Position numbers and translations under genes: made by a program. The notes under the pieces were generated by a model that worked only from the letters and a program-made list of their open reading frames with translations, did not search any database and was not told where the DNA came from. 64,000 nucleotides of DNA from Jannaschia sp. S6380 (GTDB lineage Bacteria > Pseudomonadota > Alphaproteobacteria > Rhodobacterales > Rhodobacteraceae). How positions within the stretch are numbered: position 1 is the stretch's first letter; every line of letters begins with the position of its first letter. The stretch spans positions 248,001-312,000 of the forward strand of contig NZ_JALKAS010000001.1 of NCBI RefSeq assembly GCF_023015695.1, read 5' to 3'. Positions 1 through 9,734 of this stretch are shown piece after piece.

Positions 1-56
1 ATCGCGGCGTTCCTTCGCGCCGACCGTCTTGACGGCGCGGCGGGCCGGTGACCTCG

Positions 57-356
57 TCAGGCCAGCTCGGACGCCGTAGCCGGGCGCCTGGCCACGCCGG
101 GGACGTCGGTGGCGGCCTCGCGCACGGCCGGGGCCTCCGCCTCGTCCGCCTTGCCGTGGCAAGACTTGCCCAGAACCAGGAACATCACGCCGTGCAGCGC
201 GAGGCAGATCAGCAGCGGCGCGAAGGCGGTCGCCGCGCTCGCGATCCCGGTGATCGTGCCGCCCATCAGGAAGAAGGCGGCGACGGGCGCCAGCATCACC
301 ACGCAGCACGCCATCATCCCGAGGTTCATCAGGTTCAGGCCGGTCAGTCGTTTCAT
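57..356 (-). CDS. small membrane protein of the copper cluster, function unknown
   Basis: A 99-aa protein with two hydrophobic segments (about residues 9-33 and 37-62). The first carries an ACC motif and the second ends in GKSCHG, so cysteine and histidine sit at a membrane edge. The tail is Ala/Glu-rich and probably soluble. I do not recognise a named family. The start at 356 is preceded on the same strand by an AAGGACG-type ribosome site. A CueR-like promoter-operator lies about 40-65 bases upstream, so the gene is probably copper-induced. A role in metal handling is inferred from context and from the Cys/His residues only. Nothing is recognisable in the 56 bases to its left. Confidence 0.6.
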   Translation of the reverse strand: MKRLTGLNLMNLGMMACCVVMLAPVAAFFLMGGTITGIASAATAFAPLLICLALHGVMFLVLGKSCHGKADEAEAPAVREAATDVPGVARRPATASELA

Positions 357-393
357 CGCTTCGTCCTTCTGGCGGTCGTTGATTCGCGATCTT

Positions 394-421
394 GCACCAT
401 GATCCCGCGCGGGAAGGTCAA
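394..421 (-). promoter_or_regulatory. CueR/HmrR-like promoter-operator for the 57-356 gene
   Basis: Read on the minus strand, TTGACC (421-416) serves as a -35 element and runs into TTCCCGCGCGGGA. The 12-base core at 403-414 is a perfect palindrome. MerR-family copper regulators bind a dyad inside an overlong (19-bp) spacer, and this layout fits. The -10 is weak. It is one of six similar sites in the first 10 kb. Confidence 0.55.
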
Positions 422-465
422 GCAGCTCAGGTCGGCGGAGTCACGCGGCCGTGATCGACGGGGGT

Positions 466-490
466 TTGACCTTCCAGCGCCGGAAGGCTC
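466..490 (+). promoter_or_regulatory. CueR/HmrR-like promoter-operator for the 587-3812 operon
   Basis: TTGACC at 466-471 is followed by the dyad CCTTCC-AGCGCC-GGAAGG (470-487), the classic arm pair of CueR-type operators. A position 19 bases after the -35 is G+C-rich and a poor -10, as expected for a promoter that needs the regulator to distort it. It lies about 100 bases before the first gene of the cytochrome/permease operon. Confidence 0.65.
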
Positions 491-586
491 CAGCGCCGAT
501 CCGAACGAGCCGCGCAACGCGGCCAGACGAGGCGTCCACCGGGGCAGGGGACAGGACTTGATGCACGCATTCGAGACAATTCGTCG

Positions 587-904
587 ATGACCGTCCTGCG
601 GCTCCTGGCCGTGCTGGCCCTGGTGCTGGCGGGCTTAGCAGCGGGGGACGTGCAGGCGAGCGGCGCGCATGACGCGCCTGAGGTTTCGACCGACGGGCAC
701 GGCGCCCATTCCCATGACGCGGCGACGGCGCCCGACTGTGACCCCAAGCCCGACTGCAAGCCCGTTGCCGTCTGGATCACATCGCCGCGGCCCGGAATTG
801 CGTTGGGCCGGGTGTTGCCGGTGCGGCCCGCCCGACGGGCCACCGGCCCGCTGGCGCCGGTTGGCCACGATCCGCCCGTTCCCATAGACCTGACTCGAGC
901 ATGA
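587..904 (+). CDS. small secreted His/Asp-rich protein, unknown function
   Basis: A 105-aa protein with an N-terminal signal peptide (hydrophobic residues 5-20, likely cleavage near VQAS). A following stretch is rich in His, Asp and Cys (HGAHSHDA, then two DCxPKPDC-like units around residues 50-57). The C-terminal half is Pro/Arg-rich and looks unstructured. A periplasmic metal-binding role is plausible from composition, but no family is recognised. Its stop overlaps an in-frame ATG of the next open frame (ATGA at 901-904), so it is first in an operon with the cytochromes. Confidence 0.55.
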   Translation: MTVLRLLAVLALVLAGLAAGDVQASGAHDAPEVSTDGHGAHSHDAATAPDCDPKPDCKPVAVWITSPRPGIALGRVLPVRPARRATGPLAPVGHDPPVPIDLTRA

Positions 905-951
905 CGCGGCGGGCCGCGCCCGCGAACCGAGATCAGGACAGGACGAACGAC

Positions 952-1560
952 ATGAGAACGAAGATTTCCCTTCTGGCGCTTGCCGGAAGCATGGCCGCCG
1001 CGGCGGCCCTCGCCCATACCGGCGCCACCGGCGTCGTGCTGGAGCGCATGCAGGCGATGTCGGAGATGGCCAAGGGCGTGAAGGCCGTCACGCCGATGAT
1101 GCGCGGGACGGCGCCTTACGACGCGGGCGCCGTGCGCGACTTCGCTTCGATGGTCGAGGGCCATTCGGGCGAGACGATGGTCGCGCTGTTCGAGGAGGGC
1201 ACGGGCGGCATGCCGTCCCAGGCCAAGGCCGAGGTCTGGACCGACGCGGAGGGCTTCGCCGCGCTGGCCGAGGAGATGGCGCTGCGCGCCCGGGGCCTCG
1301 CGCTGGCGGCGGAGAACGCGCCCGGCGGCGCGGCCGCGGGCGGCGGCGCCTCGATGATGGGCGGCGGCGGCATGATGGGCGGCACCGGCGGCATGATGGG
1401 CGGCACCGGCGGCATGATGGGCGGCGGGTCGATGATGGGCGGCGCGGGCGGCGCGATGACCCCCGAGGCCATCGGCGCGATGCCGGCCGACCGGGCCTTC
1501 GCCATGGTCAGCCAGACCTGCTCGGCCTGCCACACGCGCTTCCGGGCCGAGGACGACTGA
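952..1560 (+). CDS. cytochrome c' -like protein with Met-rich insert
   Basis: A 202-aa exported protein. The signal peptide occupies residues 1-21 (ends AALA-HTG). A four-helix cytochrome c' core follows, with the single haem motif CSACH near the C terminus, as is usual for class II cytochromes c. Between the third helix and the haem helix lies an insert of about 40 residues of glycine and paired methionines (MMGG units), not part of a typical cytochrome c'. Paired Met in a Gly linker suggests Cu(I) binding. An upstream ATG at 901 is in frame, but 952 is chosen because it gives a clean signal peptide and has a GGACG ribosome site. The next gene starts 2 bases after the stop. Confidence 0.8.
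   Translation: MRTKISLLALAGSMAAAAALAHTGATGVVLERMQAMSEMAKGVKAVTPMMRGTAPYDAGAVRDFASMVEGHSGETMVALFEEGTGGMPSQAKAEVWTDAEGFAALAEEMALRARGLALAAENAPGGAAAGGGASMMGGGGMMGGTGGMMGGTGGMMGGGSMMGGAGGAMTPEAIGAMPADRAFAMVSQTCSACHTRFRAEDD
1345..1450 (+). repeat. in-frame short tandem repeats encoding MMGG units
   Basis: Direct repeats of about 18 bases built on GGCATGATGGGCGGCACC recur inside the cytochrome c' gene and encode the GG-MM-GG-T pattern. Copy number probably varies by slippage without breaking the frame. Confidence 0.7.
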
Positions 1561-1561
1561 C

Positions 1562-2443
1562 ATGCGCCGCCTTTTCTGGGGCGTGGCCGCCGCCGGCACC
1601 TTGGCCGGCGGCGCGATCCTCGCCGTCATCGCGTGGCCGGTCGGTGTCGTCCCCCGCCCGATCGAGCTTGCGGGCGATCCCGACCGGGGCGCCTACCTCG
1701 CGCGCGCCGGGGGCTGCATCGCCTGCCATACGGACTTCGAGCGCGGCGGCGCGCCGCTGGCGGGCGGCGTAGCACTGACGACCGATTTCGGCACCATCCG
1801 CTCGCCCAACGTCACGCCGGGGCCCGCCGGCATCGGCGGCTGGAGCGTCGAGGACTTCGCCCGCGCCGTCCGCCAGGGCGTCTCGCCGGAGGGGGAGCCG
1901 TACTATCCGGCCTTCCCCTACCCGTTCTACGCGGGCCTGTCGGATCAGGACATCGCCGACCTCTGGGCGGCGTTCCAGACGGTGCCCCCGTCGGACGCGG
2001 CCTCCGTCCCGCCCGCCATGCGCTTCCCCTTCGACCAGCGATGGGGGCTGAAGCTCTGGCGCGCGCTCTACCAGCATCCGCCCTTCGTCGAGCCGATCGA
2101 GGGCCGGGACGCCGCCTGGAACCGTGGGCGCGAGCTGGTCGAGGGACCGGCCCACTGCGCCGCCTGCCACACACCGCGGAACGCGCTCGGCGGGCGGAAC
2201 CTGTCGGCGCGCTACGCGGGCAACGACGACCTGCCCGGTGGCGCGGACGCCCCGGCCATCGACGCGGCCAGCCTGGCGGCGAACGGCTGGGACGCGGACG
2301 CGCTGGCCTACGCGCTGCGCTCGGGCATCACGCCGGAGGGCGACGTGTTCGGCGGCGGCATGGGCGAGGTGGTGATGCACGGCACGTCGTGGCTGTCCGA
2401 CGCCGACCTGCAGGCGATGGCCGCCTACCTGACGGACCCGTAG
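1562..2443 (+). CDS. membrane-anchored diheme cytochrome c
   Basis: A 293-aa protein with an N-terminal membrane anchor or signal (residues 4-25) and two class I cytochrome c domains. Haem motifs are CIACH (about 52-56) and CAACH (about 198-202), each with a downstream Met that could be the axial ligand. It resembles the cytochrome subunit of alcohol, gluconate or sulfite-type dehydrogenases that feed electrons to the respiratory chain. With the cytochrome c' before it and the PQQ-type dehydrogenase after it, a periplasmic electron-transfer role is likely. The partner enzyme is not proven. Confidence 0.82.
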   Translation: MRRLFWGVAAAGTLAGGAILAVIAWPVGVVPRPIELAGDPDRGAYLARAGGCIACHTDFERGGAPLAGGVALTTDFGTIRSPNVTPGPAGIGGWSVEDFARAVRQGVSPEGEPYYPAFPYPFYAGLSDQDIADLWAAFQTVPPSDAASVPPAMRFPFDQRWGLKLWRALYQHPPFVEPIEGRDAAWNRGRELVEGPAHCAACHTPRNALGGRNLSARYAGNDDLPGGADAPAIDAASLAANGWDADALAYALRSGITPEGDVFGGGMGEVVMHGTSWLSDADLQAMAAYLTDP

Positions 2444-2540
2444 GCCCGGAGCGCCGCCGGGGGTGCTTCAATTCGCGCCTGCCCCCGGCGGTCGCCGCCC
2501 TGGCTCGCCCGCCCGAACCCCGCGGACGGGAGGGCGCGCG

Positions 2541-3812
2541 ATGGAAGACGGCGGCTTCATGCAGACATGGAACGAGGCGGCGGTCACCGCGCTCGGCCTG
2601 TTCTGGACGGCGTTCTGGGCCTTCGGGCTGGGCTACGTCATCTCGGCGATGATCCAGGTCTTCGTCACGCGCGACCGGATGCGGCGCGCCATGGGCGAGG
2701 CGGGGCCCAAATCCGTGGCGCTCGGCACGTTCTTCGGCTTCGTCTCCTCCTCGTGCAGCTTCGCCGCGCTGTCGGGGGCGCGCGCGCTCTTCGCCAAGGG
2801 GGCGGGGCTGGTGCCGTCGCTCGCGTTCCTGCTGGCCTCCACCAACCTCGTGGTCGAGCTGGGCATCATCATCGCGATCTTCCTCGGCTGGCAGTTCGTG
2901 GTCGGCGAGTACGTGGGCGGCGTGCTCCTGATCCTCATCACCTGGGCGCTGGTGCGCCTGACCGCGCGCTTCGCCCCGATCGACAAGGCGCGCGAGAAGG
3001 CCCGCGAAAGCCAAGGCGACAAGGACGAGGGCGACGACGACGCGGACCGCGATTGGCGCGAGCGGCTCAAGTCGCGCAACAACTGGGGCGCGGTGGCCGA
3101 GCGCTACTGCATGGAATGGGCGATGGTCTGGAAGGACGTCACCGTGGGCTTCACGGTGGCCGGCATCATCGCCGCCTTCGTGCCGCGCTCGTTCTTCGAA
3201 TGGCTGTTCATCGGCGGCTCCGACCCCGGCTTCCTGGAGCTCGTCGCGCAGTCGCTGGTCGGCTCGGTGGCCGCGTTCTTCACCTTCATCGGCTCGATGG
3301 GGAACATCCCGCTGGCGGCCGTCCTCTACGGCAACGGCGTGGCCTTCGCGGGCATCATGGCCTTCATCTTCTCGGACCTCGTGGTGATCCCAGTGCTGCG
3401 GGTCAACGCCAAGTATTATGGCTGGACGATGGCGGTCTACATCCTGGGGGTGTTCCTCGTGGCGCTCGTGGGGACGGCGCTGCTGCTGCATTACGGGTTC
3501 TCGTTCCTGGGGCTTCTGCCCTCGGCCGAGGACGTCCAGTCGGTCGTGGATCGGACTTTCTTCAAGATCGACTACACCTTCTGGCTCAACCTCGGCTTCC
3601 TTGTCGTGACGGCGGCCTTCGCGGTCTGGAAGGCCCGGCGCTCGGGCCTGAGCCTGGGCATGGGCGGCGACCTGATCGAGAAGGTGCTGTTCTGGCTCGC
3701 GCTCGCCGCCTTCGCCTGGCTCGCGGCGGGGCTCTTCGTCGGCGACGGGCTGCCCTCCTTCGGCGAGGGCGACGGGGGCGGTTCCGAGTTCGAGAGCGGC
3801 GAAAACGGCTGA
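2541..3812 (+). CDS. ArsP/COG0701-family permease
   Basis: A 423-aa membrane protein with about 8-9 transmembrane helices split by a charged cytoplasmic loop (KAREKARESQGDKDEGDDD, about residues 155-173). The motif SSSCSFAAL (about 70-78) matches the conserved Ser/Cys segment of the DUF318/ArsP permease family. ArsP exports trivalent organoarsenicals, but most COG0701 members have no assigned substrate, and its place in a CueR-like operon argues for a metal. The frame is open from 2463, but 2541 is chosen for its GGGAGGG ribosome site. It is last in the operon that starts at 587. Confidence 0.75.
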   Translation: MEDGGFMQTWNEAAVTALGLFWTAFWAFGLGYVISAMIQVFVTRDRMRRAMGEAGPKSVALGTFFGFVSSSCSFAALSGARALFAKGAGLVPSLAFLLASTNLVVELGIIIAIFLGWQFVVGEYVGGVLLILITWALVRLTARFAPIDKAREKARESQGDKDEGDDDADRDWRERLKSRNNWGAVAERYCMEWAMVWKDVTVGFTVAGIIAAFVPRSFFEWLFIGGSDPGFLELVAQSLVGSVAAFFTFIGSMGNIPLAAVLYGNGVAFAGIMAFIFSDLVVIPVLRVNAKYYGWTMAVYILGVFLVALVGTALLLHYGFSFLGLLPSAEDVQSVVDRTFFKIDYTFWLNLGFLVVTAAFAVWKARRSGLSLGMGGDLIEKVLFWLALAAFAWLAAGLFVGDGLPSFGEGDGGGSEFESGENG

Positions 3813-3817
3813 GCGGC

Positions 3818-3840
3818 GGAACCCTCCAGCGTTGGAAGAC
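3818..3840 (+). promoter_or_regulatory. degenerate CueR-like operator before the sugar dehydrogenase gene
   Basis: ACCCTCCAGCGTTGGAAGAC keeps the two arms (CCTCC / GGAAG) and the AGCG core of the other operators in this region, but its -35 (GGAACC) departs from TTGACC. It lies about 55 bases before the start at 3894. It is weaker evidence than the five sites with intact TTGACC. Confidence 0.4.
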
Positions 3841-3893
3841 GCGTTCGGTCTCGGACCGGCGCGTTCGCCGGTCGAGACAGGAGGATCATCCCG

Positions 3894-5138
3894 ATGCACC
3901 CGACCCGCCACGCCACCCTCGCCGCGCTGATCGCCGTCATGGCCGCGCCGCCCGTCATGGCCTCGCCCGGCCACGGCGAGACGGACGTCACCTTCACCCG
4001 CGGCAACCGCAACACCGACGTCGCGCCCGCCTTCGACGCCCAGTTCCGCGCCCAGCTAATCGAGGGCAGCGCCTCGACCTCGGCCGCGCTGCTGGCCGGC
4101 GGGCTGGTGCATCCCTGGGGCATCGACCAGCTGCCCGACGGCTCGTTCCTCGTGACCGAGCGGCCCGGCCGCCTGCGCCACGTCATCATGGACGGCACGG
4201 TGCACGCCCCCATCGGCGGCCTGCCCGAGATCTACAACGAGGCCCCCTCGACCGGCTGGGCCACGCAGGCGGGGCTGCTGGACGTCAAGGCCGGACCGGA
4301 CTTCGCCGAGGACCGGATGGTCTACTTCACCTATTCCAAGCCGATGGGCGACGGAATGTCCGCGACGGCGGCCGCGCGTGGCGTGCTGTCGGACGACATG
4401 ACCGAGCTGACGGGCGTAGAGGATATCTGGGTCCAGTCGCCCCCCTCGGACGCGGCGATGCATTACGGCTCGCGGCTGGTCTTCCCCGGCGACGGCACCG
4501 TGTTCATCACCACGGGCGAGCACTTCACCGAGGAATACCGCGACTACGCGCAGGACCTGAACCGCACCTACGGCAAGGTGATCCGCGTGAACCTCGACGG
4601 CTCGATCCCCGAGGACAACCCCTTCGTGGGCCGCGAGGGCGACGACGCGATCTGGTCGCTGGGCCACCGCAACATCCAGGGCGCCGACCTCGCCCCCGAC
4701 GGCAGCCTCTTCGTGCTGGAGCACGGGCCCGCTGGTGGCGACGAGATCAACAAGCCCGCGCCGGGGCTGAACTACGGCTGGCCGCTGGTGAGCTACGGCG
4801 AGCAGTATTCCGGCGATCTGGTCGGCACCGGCCAGGCGTCGATGGTGGGGATGGAGCAGCCGCTCTACTTCTGGGACCCCGTGATCGCGCCCGGCGGGGC
4901 CACCTTCGTGACCGGCGAGATGTTCCCCGAATGGGAAGGCGACCTGATGATCGGCTCGCTCTATCCCGGCGGGTTGGTGCGGATCGTCTTCGGCGAGGAC
5001 GGCTACGTCGTCGAGGAGGAGCGCCTGCTGCGCAACCAGGGCCGGGTGCGCGACGTGGACGTGCTGGCCGACGGCTCGATCGTGTTCCTGACCGACTTCG
5101 AGAACGGGTCGATCATCCACGTCACGGCGCCGGACTGA
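3894..5138 (+). CDS. PQQ-dependent sugar dehydrogenase family (GSDH/YliI-like)
   Basis: A 414-aa periplasmic protein with a signal peptide (residues 1-23, ending VMASPG) and a six-bladed beta-propeller of the glucose/sorbosone dehydrogenase family. Visible family signatures are HPWGIDQLPDG (about 64-74), a central LGHRNIQG and EHGPAGGDEIN, and GLNYGWP. These proteins oxidise aldose sugars with PQQ and pass electrons to cytochromes. The two cytochrome genes just upstream could accept them. It has its own CueR-like site, so it may be metal-induced. Physiological substrate unknown. Confidence 0.82.
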   Translation: MHPTRHATLAALIAVMAAPPVMASPGHGETDVTFTRGNRNTDVAPAFDAQFRAQLIEGSASTSAALLAGGLVHPWGIDQLPDGSFLVTERPGRLRHVIMDGTVHAPIGGLPEIYNEAPSTGWATQAGLLDVKAGPDFAEDRMVYFTYSKPMGDGMSATAAARGVLSDDMTELTGVEDIWVQSPPSDAAMHYGSRLVFPGDGTVFITTGEHFTEEYRDYAQDLNRTYGKVIRVNLDGSIPEDNPFVGREGDDAIWSLGHRNIQGADLAPDGSLFVLEHGPAGGDEINKPAPGLNYGWPLVSYGEQYSGDLVGTGQASMVGMEQPLYFWDPVIAPGGATFVTGEMFPEWEGDLMIGSLYPGGLVRIVFGEDGYVVEEERLLRNQGRVRDVDVLADGSIVFLTDFENGSIIHVTAPD

Positions 5139-5196
5139 GGCCTGTGCCCGCCGCGGGCCGCAAGGACCATCCCGTGCGGCTCGCGGCATCGGCGGC

Positions 5197-5508
5197 CTAT
5201 TGCGAGGCGCCGTCCATCCCCATCATGCCGCCGCCCATCATGGCGTGCATCTCCTCCATGGTGACCGCGCCGTCCCCGTCGGCATCGGCCATAGAGAACA
5301 TCCGGTCATGGACAGCCTGCGCCTCCTCGCGCGACAGCATGCCGTCGCCGTCGGAATCCATCATCGCCATCGTCATGCCCGGCATCATGCCGCCGCCCAT
5401 CATGCCGGGCTGGCCCATCGTGTTGTCCATACGATGCTGATCGGCCTGCACGCCGGTCGCGGCAAGCGCGAGGATCGCGGCGCATAGGCCCGTGCTCTTC
5501 TTCGTCAT
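5197..5508 (-). CDS. secreted EF-hand protein rich in methionine
   Basis: A 103-aa protein with a signal peptide (residues 1-22, ending VQA-DQ) and two canonical calcium-binding EF-hand loops, DSDGDGMLSREE and DADGDGAVTMEE. The segments flanking the loops are packed with paired methionines (PGMMGGGMMPGMT before them, MMGGGMMGM after them), echoing the insert in the cytochrome c' of this cluster. Ca2+ binding is expected from the loops; Cu(I) binding by the Met motifs is inference. The gene points left and has a CueR-like promoter about 90 bases upstream, divergent from that of the 5717 gene. Confidence 0.8.
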   Translation of the reverse strand: MTKKSTGLCAAILALAATGVQADQHRMDNTMGQPGMMGGGMMPGMTMAMMDSDGDGMLSREEAQAVHDRMFSMADADGDGAVTMEEMHAMMGGGMMGMDGASQ

Positions 5509-5599
5509 CTCGTCGTTCCTTTCCTTTTAGCCTTTCGGTGGCACAACCAACGCCGTTCGAATCGGTTTCGGTCCGCGAACACCGGCTCACATCGCCTCC

Positions 5600-5627
5600 G
5601 AACCCCGTTCCCGGACTGGAAGGTCAA
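5600..5627 (-). promoter_or_regulatory. CueR-like promoter-operator for the EF-hand gene
   Basis: On the minus strand TTGACC (5627-5622) is followed by TTCCAGTCCGGGAACGGGG, with imperfect arms TTCC / GGGAA. It lies back to back with the plus-strand site at 5664, about 37 bases apart, forming a divergent control region. Confidence 0.55.
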
Positions 5628-5663
5628 GGCCCGACGCGCGCCGCTGCCATGCGTTCCCGGCCC

Positions 5664-5688
5664 TTGACCTTCCGACGCCGGAAGCCCC
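5664..5688 (+). promoter_or_regulatory. CueR-like promoter-operator for the VTT-domain gene
   Basis: TTGACC at 5664-5669 runs into CCTTCC-GACGCC-GGAAG, the same arm pair as at 466-490. It ends about 28 bases before the ATG at 5717, so the predicted transcript has a very short leader. Confidence 0.6.
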
Positions 5689-5716
5689 ACCTCCACGGCT
5701 CTCGAAAGGCCCCGCC

Positions 5717-6391
5717 ATGTCCACCGCTTCCGTCCGCCGACCCCGCCGCCTGCTCGGGCTGGCCGTCGCCATTCTGCTGGCGGCCGTCGTCCTGCTGTGG
5801 CTGACCCCTTGGGGCGAGGCGGCGCGGGGGCTGGTGGCCGAGGGCGCGCTGACCGACCTTGTCGCGCGAGCCGGGCCGTGGGGGCCGCCGCTGCTGATCG
5901 GGCTGATGACGCTGGCCATCGTGGCGAGCCCGATCCCCTCGGCCCCGATCGCGCTGGTCGCGGGGGCGGCCTACGGCCACTGGTGGGGCACGCTGATCGT
6001 GGTCGCGGGCGCGCAAGCGGGGGCGATGATCGCCTTCGCCATCGCCCGCGTGCTGGGGGCCGAGGCGATGCGCCGGCGCTTCGGCGACCGGGTGACGCAA
6101 GGCCTGGCCGGCTCGCAATGGGCGCTGATGGGCACGGTCTTCGTCTCCCGCCTGCTGCCCTTCGTGTCCTTCGACCTGATCTCCTACGCCGCGGGGCTGA
6201 CGGTACTGCGGCCCTGGCGGTTCTTAGTGGCAACCTTGGCAGGCGTGCTGCCGGCCTCCTTCCTGCTGACGCATTTCGGCGGCGCGCTGACGGGCGGGAA
6301 CGCGACCCGCGCGGGGCTGGCCGTGCTGGGGCTAGGCCTCGTCACCGGCCTGCCGCTGATCTGGGCGGCATGGCGCAGGTATCGGGCCTGA
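5717..6391 (+). CDS. TVP38/TMEM64 (VTT-domain) membrane protein
   Basis: A 224-aa membrane protein with about five hydrophobic helices. The VTT (SNARE-associated) domain runs from about residue 60 to 185 and includes the family signature around SRLLPFVSFDLISYAAG and the following PWRFLVATLAGVLPASFLL segment. The family is related to DedA lipid scramblases/transporters. Its bacterial substrate is mostly unknown, although members are common in mercury and copper operons. It is expressed from a CueR-like site and its stop is 7 bases from the convergent 6399 gene. Confidence 0.8.
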   Translation: MSTASVRRPRRLLGLAVAILLAAVVLLWLTPWGEAARGLVAEGALTDLVARAGPWGPPLLIGLMTLAIVASPIPSAPIALVAGAAYGHWWGTLIVVAGAQAGAMIAFAIARVLGAEAMRRRFGDRVTQGLAGSQWALMGTVFVSRLLPFVSFDLISYAAGLTVLRPWRFLVATLAGVLPASFLLTHFGGALTGGNATRAGLAVLGLGLVTGLPLIWAAWRRYRA

Positions 6392-6398
6392 GCCCTCC

Positions 6399-7013
6399 TC
6401 ACAGCCGGCCCCCGTCCCGCGCCAGCCTGCGGCGCTGGCGGCGCGAGCGGACTTGCTCGGTGTGCAGGTCCACGGGCTCCAGCCGGGGGGCGTCATCGTC
6501 GGGCCGGATGCGGAAGCGGCGCCGCGCCGCCACGGGCAGGTCCTCGGCGGCGTAGAGCGCGACCACCTCGACCGTCAGGATGCCCTCGACACGCGTGAAG
6601 ACCGTCTCCGGGTCGCGCCCCTCCGGCACGACGTGCCCGAGCAGATCGCGGAAGGCCCCGGCATCCATGTAGTCGCCGGCCCTGAGCGGCCCCTGTCGGG
6701 TCCGGCGCGTCGGGTCCCGGCCCGCCTCCTCGTCGGGCACGTCGCGACGGTCGATGAAGGAGGCGTCCCAGCCCTCGTCCCCAGCCTCCACGTGGGCGAT
6801 GAGGTTGGCGACGTAGATCGCGTCCTCGCTCATGTTGCTGAGCAGGCACTGGGCGTCCAAGCCCGCCCCCGCCCCCATGCTGATGACGATCTTCGCGCGG
6901 CGCTGCCGCCGGAAGCCGCTTAGGAAGACCTGCAGATACAGCACCCAGACCAGCAGCATCGCGCCGTTGAGCGCCACGTTCAGGACCTCGCTGTTCTGCC
7001 GCAGCCAGTCCAT
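6399..7013 (-). CDS. hypothetical membrane-anchored protein
   Basis: A 204-aa protein with a single N-terminal membrane helix (about residues 12-32) followed by a basic stop-transfer (FRRQRRAK) and a cytoplasmic domain of mixed alpha/beta character. It has no motif I recognise. The C terminus is very basic (RSRRQRRRLARD). It lies between the VTT gene and copA but shows no CueR-like site of its own, so it may not belong to the metal response. Confidence 0.55.
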   Translation of the reverse strand: MDWLRQNSEVLNVALNGAMLLVWVLYLQVFLSGFRRQRRAKIVISMGAGAGLDAQCLLSNMSEDAIYVANLIAHVEAGDEGWDASFIDRRDVPDEEAGRDPTRRTRQGPLRAGDYMDAGAFRDLLGHVVPEGRDPETVFTRVEGILTVEVVALYAAEDLPVAARRRFRIRPDDDAPRLEPVDLHTEQVRSRRQRRRLARDGGRL

Positions 7014-7131
7014 TCCGTCCCCCGTATGCCCGGCCCCGCGAGGCCGCGCGGGCAGGGCTTTCCAAACTGTCCATCCGGCTTGTATGGCATCGGGACGAAG
7101 CCCTGCTCTGCCCCGCGTCCCGGTCTGGGCG

Positions 7132-9582
<2,451 letters not shown>

Positions 9583-9612
9583 CTCGGCCTCCTGTGACGG
9601 GCAGGCTGAAAG

Positions 9613-9640
9613 ATGGGGCCTCCAGCAGGGGGAAGGTCAA
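9613..9640 (-). promoter_or_regulatory. CueR/HmrR promoter-operator of copA
   Basis: On the minus strand TTGACC (9640-9635) is followed by a 19-bp spacer with TTCCCCCTGCTGGAGG, close to the published CueR/HmrR operator pattern of CopA genes, then CATCTT as a -10. It sits 30-58 bases before the copA start. This is the best of the six sites and anchors the interpretation of the others. Confidence 0.75.
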
Positions 9641-9734
9641 GGCGGGCCGTCGAACTCTCTTCGCGCTCTAGGTGATTACATAAGTATTCGAGGGCTGACA
9701 GTAAGGCGGGACAGTTCTACGTCTATGCCAGGCG

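Noticed and set aside
2567..5440. 957-codon open frame across the permease and dehydrogenase genes
   Set aside because: It is a high-GC shadow in another frame; its translation is Arg/Gly/Ala-rich with no family signature, while both real genes have clear domains.
5197..5508. EF-hand protein as calmodulin-type regulator
   Set aside because: It has a signal peptide and Met-rich flanks, so it is secreted and more likely a metal-binding protein of the copper set.
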